Shown in pieces: positions 21,680 through 34,504 of a stretch of 64,000 nt of DNA. The stretch covers positions 90,894,592 through 90,958,591 of the forward strand of contig NC_092347.1 of the NCBI RefSeq assembly GCF_963676685.1, given 5' to 3'. The notes under the pieces are model-generated. The model ran no database searches. It had not been told where the DNA came from and saw nothing but the letters and a program-made list of their open reading frames with translations. The first letter of the stretch is position 1. Each line of letters opens with the position of its first letter. Origin of the DNA: Mytilus edulis (lineage: Eukaryota; Mollusca; Bivalvia; Mytilida; Mytilidae). The position numbers were made by a program, and so were the translations under genes.

Positions 21680-22680
21680 GGTGGAAAGACCTTCAAATTT
21701 TCTCTAAACAATTTGTTTTTCATTTTTAAGGTTTTCTTACATATATTTCGATGTGCTCCATGCTGTCTATCATTTGTTGTTTATTGTTATATTTATTGTC
21801 TTTCATTTGTTGTTTCGAATGTATTGATATTTTGTTGGGAAATGTATGACAAATATATGTTGAAAAAACGTAATCGTAATTATAAATTATGTAATTCATT
21901 AACCGCTTCCGTATCAAAAAAATTCCACTTGATCAACAATTAGGAAAATGTGTTAAACATACTCACGATTTGTGTTACTACACTGTATGGCATACTAAGG
22001 TTGTAGAGTAGAATTTACGACAACGTTACAGTAAAAATAAATAACTTGGCAGGATGTTTTTTTATTTTTCTTCTCAAAATCAAATCCCAGATGATATAGA
22101 TGGATACCTATCACGGCTTCTAAGGACTTTATTTGCACAAATGGCTTGATCGTTTAAAAAAAAATCGGTGGACCAATGAATTAGAAAATGTTGACAATGT
22201 AAACATATATATGCGGATTTTTGTGATTTTACCTATATATCACTTGTATATTTGGCGTTTCATCCTGTTCTTTAAACCGGCTTGTGTCTGAAAAACGAAC
22301 GCGGTTACCTCCCTTTTTAAATTAATGTATACAAGCAGAATCAATAATTAAAATTTAAAAAAAATATAAGCAGACTTCGCCTTAACAAATCAGTACTCTC
22401 GTACCAGTGGTATAAAAAAAAGTATAGCTAGGAGGACAATTTCGTTTCAACATGAACTGCTGAACAGTGAAGGGGTTTCCATTAAAACCATTTCACGACA
22501 AGAAATGTTTGTCACTTTGTCAACTCTGAAAGCAATTTGTTTGACGTGCATGCAAACGCACTGCTTGAAGTCAATTACTATAAACACAGACGATAGTAAT
22601 AGACAAAGGAAAAGATTGAAAGTTTGATTTATGATGAACAAAACGCAAACATCTGATGAAGTTCACGGTTTCATTTACAG
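21680..22680. other. AT-rich sequence without a recognised feature
   Basis: Short frames such as 21671-21943 plus have no recognisable domain; nothing else is apparent. Confidence 0.4.
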
Positions 22681-22689
22681 AGTAGGCTA

Positions 22690-23340
22690 TCTCATATTCT
22701 TTTTGTTTCTTTACCTTGTTTAGAATGATTTAAATGGTTTAATGAATTTTAACGTTGATGAAATAGTGTTGCCTCAAAATTAATGCACGTACAAAATGAT
22801 GAATGAACAGAACTTATTTTTTTAAACGCCAAAAAAATTGAGATAGTATAACGCTACCACTTTTGACATATAAACCTGATTGATATGATCACATTTGACT
22901 AGAATAATAAAATGGCAATTAAATGTAAGTTAAATATGATAAGACTATAAATTAAGTTGCCAGACCAAGGTCAGTAAGTTTCTGTCTAAAAAAAAGCATC
23001 AATTTTTAAATCATAGAAATCAAGTATTATCCTTCACTTTTTGTAATAAATAGGATTTCCTCTCAGTGGTTCAAAGTTCGATGACTATGTCGAACATAGA
23101 ACTTGACAAAAATGGACAACACAGATGAAAATACTTGTAGTCCTCCATGCAGTCGTATCAATATTATCCTATTGTATACGTCTAGTATGTTCACACCTTA
23201 AACCTCAATTGCTATCATCGTCGTCTGATATTGATAAACGCATCATAGACATCATAAATGTAGTGTTACAATGTCAATGTAGTTATTTTTTCCTTCCGTC
23301 ATCGGAATTCGGAACCATGGTTCTTTGCCATATGGGCAAC
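22690..23340. repeat. Diverged duplicate of 19450-20130
   Basis: Same ordered landmarks as the copy at 19.5-20.1 kb. A plus-strand frame at 23125-23376 begins with a hydrophobic stretch, but the matching part of the other copy has no such frame, so it is not supported as a gene. Confidence 0.6.
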
Positions 23341-23349
23341 ACCGAACGT

Positions 23350-24100
23350 TTTATTATATTTCTGATGTTTACTTGAAGTCAGCTGTATTCATTTTGTTGA
23401 AAGACATTAGAGCGATATAAATATTTCTATGTATGATATGGATGTTGTTCAAAACCGTTTGTTTCTCTTCAGATGTCTTTTATTGTTTTTGTTTTAATTT
23501 GGAGATTATATCTATTACCGTCAACCCTTATTTTATTCTATTCATATTGTTCCCTAAAACATTGCAAGATACTTGCAATGTACTTGTAAAAGATCCAGTC
23601 ACGAAAACAAAAATGTAAACATCATTTCATAAAACATACAATTCGGTAGTCTTTGATAAGTAAATTGTTATAATTGTTTATTTTGTTAAAAATGAACAGT
23701 TGGTGCCAGGGATTTAATTTAGTTATAATGTAGTAGCAATTTAACCATATTCTCTTTGATAATAACCATACCAGACTTAACACCGAATGAAAACTTATCT
23801 TGGGAAACATGGCGGATACAACATGTGAAGAAAAATATGCAAACCCTTTTAGAGAACTATATAACCTCCATTTATCTAACGGTTCTTTTGCACAATAATA
23901 AGACTATTCATGTAGGGGTTTATGACTTGTTGTCCCTTATTTGTATGTTTTGCAATAACTTTGCCGTTCTCTCTTTAGATTTTTGTATAGTGACCACCTT
24001 AAGCCCGCCTTCAGAAGCTGGATTTTCTTGCTGTGTTGTAGACCCAACTGTGGTCCTGGGCTTATTTCTGCTCTTTGGTCAACCATATGTTATCAAGTGA
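23350..24100. other. AT-rich sequence without a recognised feature
   Basis: A 114-codon plus frame at 23756-24100 has no motif or splice context that would support it. Confidence 0.4.
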
Positions 24101-24103
24101 TGG

Positions 24104-24545
24104 TCAATAAAAGAAGGACAAATGATACCAGGGTGCTATTTAAACTCATTACTAGAAAATAAATGGACACGCCATGGCTAAAAAATAAAAAAGACAAACA
24201 GACAAACAATTGTGTACAAGACACAACATAGAAAAATAAAGGCAAGGCTACACGGACCCAACCAAACGCTGGGGCTGACTGTAGGTGCTTCGGAAGAGTT
24301 AACAGATCATGCTCCACACGAGGCACCCATCGAGTTGCTCATATTATTACAAATCCGGTAAATAGTCTAGTTCGATAGGTAACATCCTTGAAAAGGGATT
24401 GGGATTGTAGTTACGACATAAGGAACATATCCGATATCATCTGTGAAACAGATATGTGAAACAGATATTCTATAACAGTTAACCAACTCGTGATGGCGTT
24501 CGTACAATTTACGGAGGGATGAATTCAACTTCACCATTTTGAATA
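24104..24545 (+). repeat. Dispersed repeat family A, near full-length
   Basis: It runs from gataccagggtgctatttaa through cgccatggctaaaaaataaa, an A-rich region with aacatagaaaaataaa, a tgctccacacgaggcaccca segment and cgtgatggcgttcgtac to acttcaccattttgaa. The same order is found at 63020-63445. The minus strand is open for 78 codons in this copy and 92 in the other, which follows from shared sequence rather than a gene. Confidence 0.75.
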
Positions 24546-24549
24546 GTCT

Positions 24550-25575
24550 AAATCATTGTACTCTTGTATTTAGAAATGACATAATGTCACGAGGATACTT
24601 TCTCTCGTGCATATAGCGTAATCGAAAAGGCACGTGGCAAATTGTACTACTTTTTTAAATGCAACATCTATTTAAAGTTGTTTTTTTTTAATACTTTGAA
24701 GAAAAGTAATACCGTAATGAGTTAACCGTCTGACCTCTATCAATGTATTATCTTGTCAGGTGTGTCTACTTAGTGTTTCACAATCATTAGTATGCCAGGC
24801 ATGCATTAGAATAGTAACCAGTAAACATTTGGACAATTCTGCATCTAGGATTTCAAATGAAAAGTAAACTAGTCTTATGACAAACAAAAAAGGGACGCGT
24901 AGGGAAAGAAAGAAAAAAATATGACTACACTTTTATACCACAGAAATAACAGAGACTAAAGATCCTTTACATCAGGGACTTTCCGTTTGGAATTTTCCAC
25001 TGAGTTCGGTACTTTTTACAATTGTATTTTTTTAGTGTCGTCCAACATTTCTAGTTTGAACCGTTTAAACCTGAATCATACTAAACAAAATATGATTTTT
25101 AAGCATCTCCATATCATTGAAGTCACATCTAAAGCCGTATTCCTGTTCATGTTTCATTCAACACCCTCCCTTTCAAATTAAATTTTAACTTATCTTTGTT
25201 GAAAAAATCTATGATGAAATATCTTAAACAGTATAACAGTACAGTTTTCATCGTCTAATATCAACTGCAATGCCAGAACTTGGTGTGAATGTTACCTGAT
25301 AGATTATATGAATACCTAACATAACAGGCGATTCAAAATCCTTTTTCCTGGAAGCAATGTCTTACATCAGTGATTTTATCAGCTCTATTCATTAGTCTGT
25401 TATGGATATGTACAGTTTCGAATTGTTTTACACTTATTATTGTTTTACAATTTTATATGTATTTGTCATCAGGTTTTCAAATACCAATGCCTCAAATAAA
25501 GCAGATTTAGCTTACCGTTCTGGATAATGTCAGTTCATCCAAGATTACGAATCGTGTGAGTGTTGCTGTCACTGT
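24550..25575. other. Non-coding; small family B fragment at 24970-25040
   Basis: The only recognisable piece is gggactttccgtttggaatt followed by ttccactgagttcggtact, matching the end of repeat family B. Confidence 0.45.
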
Positions 25576-25731
25576 TCGTAGATGTCATTTTCCGTGAAAT
25601 GTTTTGTAGACTATTTGTCTTTTGTCGGTTTTTTTTATGGCATTGTCGGTTTTGTTCTCGACTTTTTTGAGTGTCCCATTGGTCTCTCCCGTCTTTTTTT
25701 AAAGTGTTACTTGTTTTTGTTTATTGTTTTA

Positions 25732-26448
25732 CAATGACTTGACTGTTAGTGTTGCTATCCGACTATTGCAACTCATTCAAAATTCTGATCAAATTGCAAT
25801 TTGTTTTATAAAACCAAACTGTTCAACTGGTCAGAATTTTGAACAAACTTTTCCGTCGAATTGTGAAAGTGCAAGGTGATAAAATAAAATATACTTACAA
25901 TCCTATAAGACTTTAACTCCACTTTGATGTTGAAGTAACAAAATCAGTCTAACAGTTTGTAAAGATATATTATAGTCATTACCATGCAAGAGGTGAAATG
26001 TAATTTTGAATTGCTATGAAAATGTCCAAACTAAGCTTTCATATAATTTTTCTTTTGAAATGTCTTCTATATTCATAAGAATCAGACATCTTGTGAATAT
26101 AAAAGACATTTTGAAAGAAAAACTATATGAAAGCTTAGTTTGGACATTTTTATAGCAATTCAAAATTACATTTAACCTTAATCATGAAAATTACTATAAA
26201 ATATCTATACAAACTGATAGACTAAATTTACACATCAACAGTAATGTGGAGTTAAAGTCTTATAGGATTGTAAGTATGTTTTTATTTCACCACTTTGCAC
26301 TTTCACAACTTGACTGTGATTTTCTACAGAAGTTTGTTCAAATGTTTGACCATTTGAACAGTTTGGTTTTATAAAACAAATTGCAATTTGGTCAAACTTT
26401 TGAATGAGTTGCAATAGTCGGATAGCAACACTAACAGTCAAGTCACTG
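25732..26448. mobile_element. 717-bp foldback element with Tc1/mariner-type ends
   Basis: Almost the whole element is one inverted repeat centred near 26085, with arms of about 340 bp and a short loop (atcagaca). The ends read CAATGACTTGACTGTTAGTG on the left and its complement ending CAAGTCACTG on the right, and TA lies outside both (25730-25731 and 26449-26450). CAGTG-type ends with TA duplication point to Tc1/mariner-derived MITEs. The arms differ by substitutions and small indels, so they are not the product of a very recent event. No transposase is encoded. Transcription through it would give a long hairpin RNA. Confidence 0.85.
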
Positions 26449-26449
26449 T

Positions 26450-27470
26450 AATAGAATTAAATATTAAAATGTCATGATAAATAAGCAACCAAAGTAGATA
26501 CCAAAGGGATGATACAAATCATAAGTTGAATTTTCCTAGGAGTTTAGTATTTTTGTGATTTTACTTTTTTTTTTATGAAATATGGTATTTGGTTGTTTTT
26601 TTATGAAAAAGTCATTTTGTGCTCATTACAATTTAATTATTAGCGATAATAAGAACCATAAAGTATCCTGATATAGTGTATTGTTACATTTAATGAATAT
26701 GAAATTTTTAAAAAAGTAATAAACACAACAAATCAAAATGTACACAGAAAGATTTAAGCATTTAATATAACACATTTTACAATTATTCTTCTATTTTTAA
26801 GTGCCTAAATGATATATTGTTTGTAATTTTGAGCCTCAAACACATATGTAAAACAATTTAAAATCTGTGACCATTTTGTCAAAAAGAAGTCTTATCTAGA
26901 CGGGCTTGATCGTCATTTTCTAAATAATATTCAGTTTGACTTTGAACATCATTTCTTTTTCAATCAGTGTGGTCATTTACATTGTAATAAATGTCGTAAC
27001 CTACAATTTCGTTTCAATTAATTGTTGATCCACCATCATAAATTCCGTTTTTTTCCTGTTAACAGTAATTTCAACTGGTGTAAATGTCAAAATTATTTGT
27101 TTTATCCTATATTGTTGAGTGCGTTTTATGTTTAGTTTGGTTTGCGTATTAACCTTGATTATAACATATGTGTTGTCTATTTTATTCTGATGACATCTCA
27201 AAAACAATTATAATGTAATATATCTGTATCTATAGAATATAACTGCATGCTAATGGGCCAGTAATGCCATCTTGAGTAACAGATATTTGTAGAAACATAA
27301 TCAGTCTTTCTTTGCTTGGTTTTGTTTTTTTTAAGATTTGCATTTGTGTATTTTTTAAAAGGTGACAAATGGGGTTAAATAAAATCTTTTCGGTACAATC
27401 TTTTAATCCAAAAAAAACAAAGATATAAACTAGATGTAATATATTCAGTTAATTATTTTTTTAAATAAAG
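26450..27470. other. AT-rich sequence; family B scrap at 26520-26580
   Basis: aattttcctaggagtttagt followed by atttttgtgattttactttt matches the end of repeat family B. Nothing else is recognised. Confidence 0.4.
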
Positions 27471-27479
27471 ATATGTGTA

Positions 27480-28245
27480 TACATGTTAACCCCGCTACAT
27501 TATTTGTGTGCCAGTCCCATGCCAGAAATTATAACTGTATGTATTTGGTGTCTGTCATTTCTTTTTGTTTGTTTTTAATTGTTATGTGATAAATTAGGCC
27601 GTTACTTTCCTTTATTGAATTATTTCATACTGTTCATGTCAGACACTTTTATAGCCGATTAAACGGTAGGGTTTTTCTCATTGTTGACGACCGCATGGTT
27701 TTACTATGTAAAAATGAAGATGTGGTATTATTGCAAATGAAACAAGAGACCAAAGTGACACACAAATTAACAACTATAGGTCACCGTAAGGCTTTCATCA
27801 ATGAGCAAAGTGATCAAGCCTTTAATACTGTTAGGATTAAGAACCTTCTTTAAATGGTTTTTACAAAAACAAATGCAAACTATAACAACTTGTTAACTTT
27901 AAATGAAGTTTTTTTTATAGTTCGTTCTTATATTATTGTGTTATGGGGGATGGTTGGGATCGCGTAAACACGTTTAACCCCGTCACATTTTGTATGTATG
28001 TGCCTCTTCCAAGTCAGAAGCCTGTAATTTAGTGGTAGTCGTTTGTTTGTATGTAAGACATCTGTTTTTCGTTCATTTTTTGAACAGAAATTAAGCCGTT
28101 AGTTTTCTCGTTTGAATTGTTTTACATTGTCATTTCGGGTTCTGCTTAAGCTGGCTATGTGGTATGATTTTTGTTGAAGGTCGTATGGTAACCTTTTTTT
28201 TGTTAATTTCTGTGTTATATGGTCTATTGTGGAGATTGATCTCGT
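27480..28245. repeat. Cluster of three Penelope-tail-type repeat fragments
   Basis: Three fragments match the ~600-bp tail seen at 35690-36295 and, reversed, 47695-48310: plus at 27480-27690 (accccgctacatt...gtgccagtcccatgccag), minus at 27715-27840 (gaagatgtggtattattgca...ggtcaccgtaaggc), and plus at 27950-28245 (accccgtcacattttgtatg...caagtcagaagcctg). Alternating orientation suggests repeated insertion into the same place. Confidence 0.7.
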
Positions 28246-28844
28246 TTGTAATCAAATCATATCTTCTTTGTTTTATAATTAATGAATTTATTTCAATCGT
28301 TTGTCGTATATTTCTTCAACTGTTGAAACCTTTAACATTTTTCCTCAACACTGTGCTATTTTTCATAAAGGTACGTAACATCCCTTCTAAACGTGTATTG
28401 ACATATGCCTTATCTACTTACCTTATATGGAACCATACTAACCTAATTTGGAATATAAACGGTCTAACCGCGGTTGTTTTTACCCAATGATATTCCTAGA
28501 AATGAATAGGAGGTAATTCAGCCGTATAGCTTGCTGTACTCCTTGTATTCCATGTTGAGAATTGAAATTCTGTCTTTTTTCAAATTTCGTTTTTTTTCTA
28601 TTTACCAGAAAGTTTTCTTGTAAACAAAAAACAGTGTTTTAATGGAGGAAGTTTTATTTACAATAGTTTTAATAACTGGATATAGCGCTTAAAAATTATA
28701 GATTTACTTTCATCCTCAAAATTAGTTTTATTCAGCAAAACTATAAGAATAATGCTAATATATTAGTCTATTCATCAACTAATACGCCATAACTGTCAAA
28801 ATAGATCGCTCGTTAGCGAGCATATAATTATGGTATCCGGTAAA

Positions 28845-29400
28845 AAAAAAGGCAACAGTAGACCGCTGTTCAAAACTCATAAATCCATGGACAAAAAACA
28901 AAATCGGGGTAACAAACTAAAACCGAGGGAAACGCATTAGATATAAGAGGAGAAAAACGACACAACACTAAAATGTAATACACACAGAAACGGACCAAGC
29001 ATATGACAAAATCCCACGAGAATAACAAATATAACTTCAAAACCAAATACATAAATTTGGGATAGACAAGTACCGTGACACGTCTTATCGCAATGTGAAA
29101 TTACACTCAAAAATAAGAGTAAACAAATGACGCAACGTTAAAATGTAACACACACAGAAACGAACAATAATATAACAATGGCCATATTCCTGACTTGGTA
29201 TAGGACATTTTTAAAGGAAAAAATGGTGGGTTGAACCTGGTTTTGTGACATACCAAACTTCGCACTTCAATGGCAATGTTAAATATAACATTGAAATGAT
29301 AACATAATATTACAGGACTACAATACAAATTAATAGGAGAACGTATTAGACAAAGAAAAACATGATGAATGGATAACAAAAAGCATCAGGTTTAAAATTC
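28845..29400 (-). repeat. Dispersed repeat family C (reverse copy)
   Basis: Shares with 33325-33560 the run aaatgtaacacacacagaaa, then tataacaatggcc, then a ctgacttggta...ggacatttt segment, then atggtgggttgaacctggtt. A plus-oriented relative lies at 31990-32255. Within 28845-29180 the first part of the unit appears twice in diverged form. Confidence 0.7.
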
Positions 29401-29532
29401 AATACGCCAAAAACGCGCCTCGTGACGCCCAGATATAAAAGATCGAAAGTGAAAAAAAGTACCAAGTTGTACAGCACTGAAGATCAAAAGTTGAAAAAGG
29501 CTGTGTCAAATCCGGCTATGTTTTTATGAATT

Positions 29533-29536
<4 letters not shown>
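29400..29536. repeat. Degenerate copy of the hammerhead-associated repeat
   Basis: Begins aattcaatacgcc...acgcgcctcgtgacgcc and continues agtaccaagttgtacagcac, matching the 18-kb repeat, but the GTC-loop-GAC helix and CTGATGA box are deleted. Confidence 0.5.

Positions 29537-29566
<30 letters not shown>
29537..29566. repeat. Poly-T tract (~30 bp)
   Basis: An uninterrupted T run follows the degenerate repeat. It could be the complement of a poly-A tail of a minus-strand retroposed copy, but no target duplication was identified. Confidence 0.8.
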
Positions 29567-29569
<3 letters not shown>

Positions 29570-29571
<2 letters not shown>

Positions 29572-31985
29572 TATGGCTTATATCCCACATCTCCTTTTAA
29601 TCCTATGTAAAAGCATTTGATAATGTTTGTTTATACCATTTAAAATATATTGTTTCTGCTTGTACTTGGACGAGTTAGACGTAAATTAATCTGAAACATT
29701 TTATTGCTATACGTCCAACTACTGATTGATAACAACTTTAACACTTTTTTAATATAATAGCTACTATGAAACAAAGAATATGAATTTGACCTAAAAGAAA
29801 TCTCATAAAAACATTAAAGCTGAACGTCCTCTCCATGTGACAAAAATAATGAAATCTACACGAAATAATTTGGACATCATATTCAAGGCAATGGAAATAT
29901 CAGTCTTTTCAAGATTGACCTTTTGGATAGTGAGTAAGCTCGCATTTGCTGTAAATCTTTGCTTTTGAGATTTATTGTGATATATGTATTCAAACTTGTA
30001 TGTTCTACTCCAGTTTGTGATGTCATGATCGTTTCTTAATGATACCTATAAACACATAAATACTCTTTACCTTCTGTCAAGCATTTCTCAACGTCACGAA
30101 AATAGGTTTTATAGTGTTCTTATTACAAAGTCTTTAAAAAAAAAACACTTTTTTTTCTTCAAAATCTAGCGATATCATTAATTGTAAAGAAAAATGCATT
30201 TAATCAAGGGTATAAGGTGTCATACCACCAATTACGCCCTTAAATTTAGAACGTAGAAAGTAGGCCTACTCGTTCAAAAAATAGTGCATTTGATGTCATT
30301 GTTTACTTAAACTAACCAACAAATTGGAAGAAATGAAACTTTTGGTGAAAGAGAAATATATTAAGACCATTTTGAGCTAAAATTTACTTGTTTATGAGTT
30401 TGCATTCAAAATTGAGGATTAATGCACCCCATAGTATACTAATTTAAGATTTCCAGAAAACCAGGGGTTATTTTTAGTGGTACCTCTATTCGAAAGACCT
30501 TTTCTTTTTTATATGATTTTAAACACCTATTGAAAATTGGCATGTAGAAAGCTGATACATGTACAATTCAGGATATACCTGGTTTCTATGAAGTAAAACT
30601 TGAGTTTGTGCTATTTTTAGCTTTTCCCATCCTGACAATATGCTTTTATATAAAAAAAAAATGTCCTAAATAATGTTATAAATGCACAGAAAATTATTCT
30701 GTGGTATTAAACATTGAAACATAGGTTGTTTACTACCCCCAAACAAATTTTATCATGCAGATTTAATGAAATTATTTGATTTTTACCCCTTATATCATTG
30801 CGTCATACTATGTACTTGGCAGATAGCATAGCCTAATGTAAACACTGCAGAAACTCACAAAAGTACATGTACCATTTATTATTCCAAATGAATTTTTTAT
30901 ATCTTAAATTTTGTTAAGTGATGTAAATCAACACAGTTAAATGACCATGACTGCACTTTTGATCAATTTGTAGGACTTTACTGACACCAGATGAAAAAAA
31001 GGGGAGTCAATATTCCTTGACACTTCAATACCTTGGATTTTTTACTTAATTCATTGCAAAAATTGTGGAAAGTCTTTAAAAATGTAGAACAAACAAGGAA
31101 AAATCAGCAAAAACTGATCTTGATATTGAAAGTTTATGTTCCTGTAGCCCAAAATGAAATTTTCAAGTATTTTCTATCAAAGTCATACATTACAGACAGT
31201 TTAAATTGAGCTGTGAAATGTTTAATATAAGTCGCATAATGCTCAGATAGGCTGTTTTTAACTAAAAATTGACTAAGGATTAAGAATAAAGCAAAATAAA
31301 AGATTTCTAATCAACTTTTTTGTCTCTATAACGATAAGTTCTTAAAAAAAGGGGCGTTTTTTTCAAGTTTAAACTAGATTATACTAGTTTGTTTTTGGTG
31401 GTAAAACCAGTGATCTTTATTCAAATACAATATGTGTTGATTTAATGAGAAATATGATTTACATATGATAATTCATTTTTTGTCATCTTCACATTTAATT
31501 TATGCCGAATTTTCCGGTACAGCAATTTATCTTCAATGAAAAGAAACATCTTTTGTTTTGTTAACATTTATCACATTTCAATATACAAGCAGATATGATG
31601 ATCAAGGGTGTAGTTATCTTAAGTATTGCAAAAAATGGAAGATTTGTATATATGTTGCGCCCTTCCATACACTTTAAAGGTTGACAGAAATAACCAAATG
31701 ATTTTTAATAGAGATGGACAAAATTCGAAAAACTTAAATCTGCAATCTTGCTTATAAAATAAAATTATTTATATTATTAACTGCACCCCCCCTCCTTTTT
31801 TTGAGAACCAATTTCATCTGCCATTTCCATGGTTTACTACATGTGTTTCTTCAAATCATTTATTATCAGTCACTTCCATTGTATACACGTGTATCTCTTA
31901 AACATTAGTTTTCAGTCACTTCCATGGTTTAGTACACTTTTTTCTTTAAACAAACAATTATCTGTCACTTAAAGTATTTTGTCAT
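29570..31985. other. AT-rich sequence without a recognised feature
   Basis: No coding motif, array or transposon end was found in about 2.4 kb. Open frames are all short. Confidence 0.45.
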
Positions 31986-31989
31986 TGTT

Positions 31990-32255
31990 TTAAAGCGGGA
32001 GGATATGCTAGCCATTAAACGAGGTTCAATCTACATTTTTTTCTTAAAATGTCTTGTACCAAATCAGAAATATTGCAGTTGTTACCAAGTAGTTCGTTTA
32101 TATGTATGTTGGTGTTAGTTTTTGATGCACTTCAGTGTTACTGTTTTTCCTTTGTTTTCCTCTAGCAATTGATGTTTTTCCTCGGTTTCATCTTGTAATT
32201 AACTCGGATTTGTTTTCTGTCGATCGATTTAAGACACGGGAATATTACTACTTTT
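31990..32255 (+). repeat. Dispersed repeat family C (plus copy)
   Basis: Reads gctagccattaaacgaggtt followed by caatctacatttttttctta, gtaccaaatcagaaatattg and later cctcggtttcatctt, the complement of landmarks in the copies at 28.85 and 33.33 kb. Confidence 0.6.
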
Positions 32256-32439
32256 GCCTGTATCTTTATGTCACGCGTTTCGTTTAACCAATATTAAGTT
32301 CAGTGGTTACGTCACCTGTTTTAATTTGGTAAACAAATGCAAGACTTTTCTTTCTCACTTTCAGTTTTTTGGACACTTGTTTTTAAAAACCAATCTTAAT
32401 AAATCACTCTCAGTGGTTACGACACGTGTTATTCAAGTG

Positions 32440-32555
32440 AACATTTTCAAACCGTTAGCAATAAATGATCTCCCTTAGTTCGAACCAAATTGTATAGGAA
32501 CCATATATTTTTTTAATCAGCGTACAATAAGCTATCATTTTGCACTGAACAAGAT
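32440..32555. repeat. Diverged duplicate of 20285-20480
   Basis: Carries ggaaccatatatttttttaa and cgtacaataagctatcattt in the same order as the 20.4-kb copy. Confidence 0.55.
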
Positions 32556-32559
32556 AAAA

Positions 32560-33320
32560 CATTGTCAGAAAAGATAAACATATATTGCGCCTCATGTGGT
32601 ACCGTCGGATATTCATAAAAGTACGTATTTATTAAACCGGATGATAATTATAATTCTGTAGTTCACATTCGAGAAAAAAGGAAGGTATTGCAAGTTTAAG
32701 TTTATATTTACAAAAATGGCACAATAGATAAGTCTGTGTCTTACATTGTACCTACTGCCGCCACCCTTTCTTTACAGTTACAGTTCTTAATAATAACTAT
32801 ACGACCAGTTCAATGAATTCAATTTTTAAATGGTGCAATTTCTATACACATTTGAAATAAGGTTCACTATATGAAATATCTTATATGTCTTTTAGGAAAA
32901 ATTCTACTATAACGCGTATTTTGAGTTCTGATCAAATATTGTCGTATATCTAACCCTAGACAGATGATTTGTTTGATAAAATTATCAAAGGAATAAGTGA
33001 AAAACAAACAAATTACAATTTATTGCAAAATAAAAATATTCAAGATAAAACGTTTTACTAGTATATGGAAACTATAATTTATTCAGACGCCCATATTAAT
33101 TGTTCAATGACAAAATAATTCGAATCACTGATTATTGTGATAATTCTGTAATTGGAAGTCTGTGATAAGTTTAATTGAGACAGAAATGTAAAAAAGGAAC
33201 ATATTTGGACGATCATCATTCACAATGACTAAATTGAATAAAGTGTGTCTAACCCATACATCTTATGTGTAAGCTACAAAAACTATGTAGGCTACCTTAT
33301 TATTAACATTAATATGCAAA
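32560..33320. other. AT-rich sequence without a recognised feature
   Basis: Nothing beyond chance-length frames is seen. Confidence 0.4.
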
Positions 33321-33324
33321 TGCC

Positions 33325-33560
33325 AACTAAAGGCAACAGTAGATTACCGCTGTTCGAAAAACAAATACAGGGTAACTTAAACTGAGGGAAACGTATCAAA
33401 CATAAGAGACCTACGATTCAACAGAAACACAACATTAAAATGTAACACACACAGAAACGAACTATTATATAACAATGGCCTTTTTCCTGACTTGGTACAG
33501 GGCATTTTAAGAAAAAAATATGGTGGGTTGAACCTGGTTTTGTGGCATGCAAAACATCCC
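33325..33560 (-). repeat. Dispersed repeat family C (reverse copy)
   Basis: Close match to 29120-29260: taacacacacagaaacgaac, tataacaatggcc, gacttggtacagggcatttt and atggtgggttgaacctggtt in that order. Confidence 0.7.
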
Positions 33561-33691
33561 GCTTTAATGTCAATGTAAATTATAACATTAAAATGACAAT
33601 ATTACAAAATTGAGAAAACACGATGTTAACACGATTTTGTGAGCACATTCAGACAAATCGATGTTCACGATGTAAAATAACACAATCTTAC

Positions 33692-33847
33692 CTAACTGAT
33701 GTTCAAATTTCATTAATTGACTTAGAACACCAATCAAGGTAAAAAAAATCTGAGGGAATAGCATGAACTCCAAAAAAGGAACTAGACCGGGTTCGTCGTC
33801 AAAATAAGCGATTCCTTCTATGTGTTCATCAACTATCATCCAAATCT
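33692..33847 (-). other. Candidate coding exon of unknown type (minus)
   Basis: A minus-strand frame reads about 50 codons (IVDEHIEGIAYFDDEPGLV, then a hydrophobic run, then LSQLMKFEHQL) and ends exactly at a strong donor, G|GTAAGA, whose first intron base is 33691. A possible acceptor (...gactgag) lies just upstream on that strand. I do not recognise the protein. No neighbouring exon was identified, so this may be an isolated remnant or chance. Confidence 0.25.
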
Positions 33848-33849
33848 TG

Positions 33850-34500
33850 ACTCAGTCAAAATGCCCAAATCAAAAATAGGACGTAATTGACAACTAAAGG
33901 ATGATTATAGCTTCTATTTACATTCTTCCTAAGAGGCTACTGCAGGATGTCAGCCTTATATAGATATTGGAACCAGTCAGCAAAAATATGAGTTCAGATT
34001 GTTTGTTTAGGAATATGTCCTTCAAACATCACAAAGGTCAACCAAGAAATCAAGTATCTTAATAATGTCAGTAAGGAAAATATTTTTCGTTTGAAAAAAA
34101 TTCTTGAGTGATTGTGTTTAAGAACGATATATGTTGGCCAATCTTTTTATGAAAATTTATTAGTTTGGAATGAGGCATAGTTGTGTGAAGGGTAAAAAAG
34201 TCAAATCTTTTAATACAAATGCCAGAGGAAAGAGACGTTGATTGTATCAGATTTATTAATAAAAAAAAGCCTTAAATATTCAAGTCATGAAACGTTTCAA
34301 TGCCATAAAAGAAAGTCCCGCCCGAATTATTTACTATTGCATATGCTGCGTGTTTAACTTAATTGAAATGACTACCCGATTGAGGAAACAATTGTGAAAA
34401 TACATACCATGAGACAATCACCTTACCTCAATGTGTGATCTCTAAACTAAGCGACAACGGATGTATTCACAAGATATACGCTTGAGGCTTCTGTGATGCA
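33850..34500. other. AT-rich sequence without a recognised feature
   Basis: No motif or repeat recognised. Confidence 0.4.
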
Positions 34501-34504
34501 TCAT

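Noticed and set aside
23125-23376. 83-codon frame with a hydrophobic start as a secreted protein
   Set aside because: It lies in a duplicated segment whose other copy (near 19.9 kb) has no matching frame.
24093-24326. Homologous minus-strand frames at 24.1-24.3 and 62.96-63.24 kb as a small gene family
   Set aside because: Both lie inside copies of repeat family A and similarity extends well beyond the frames; other family copies do not keep them open.
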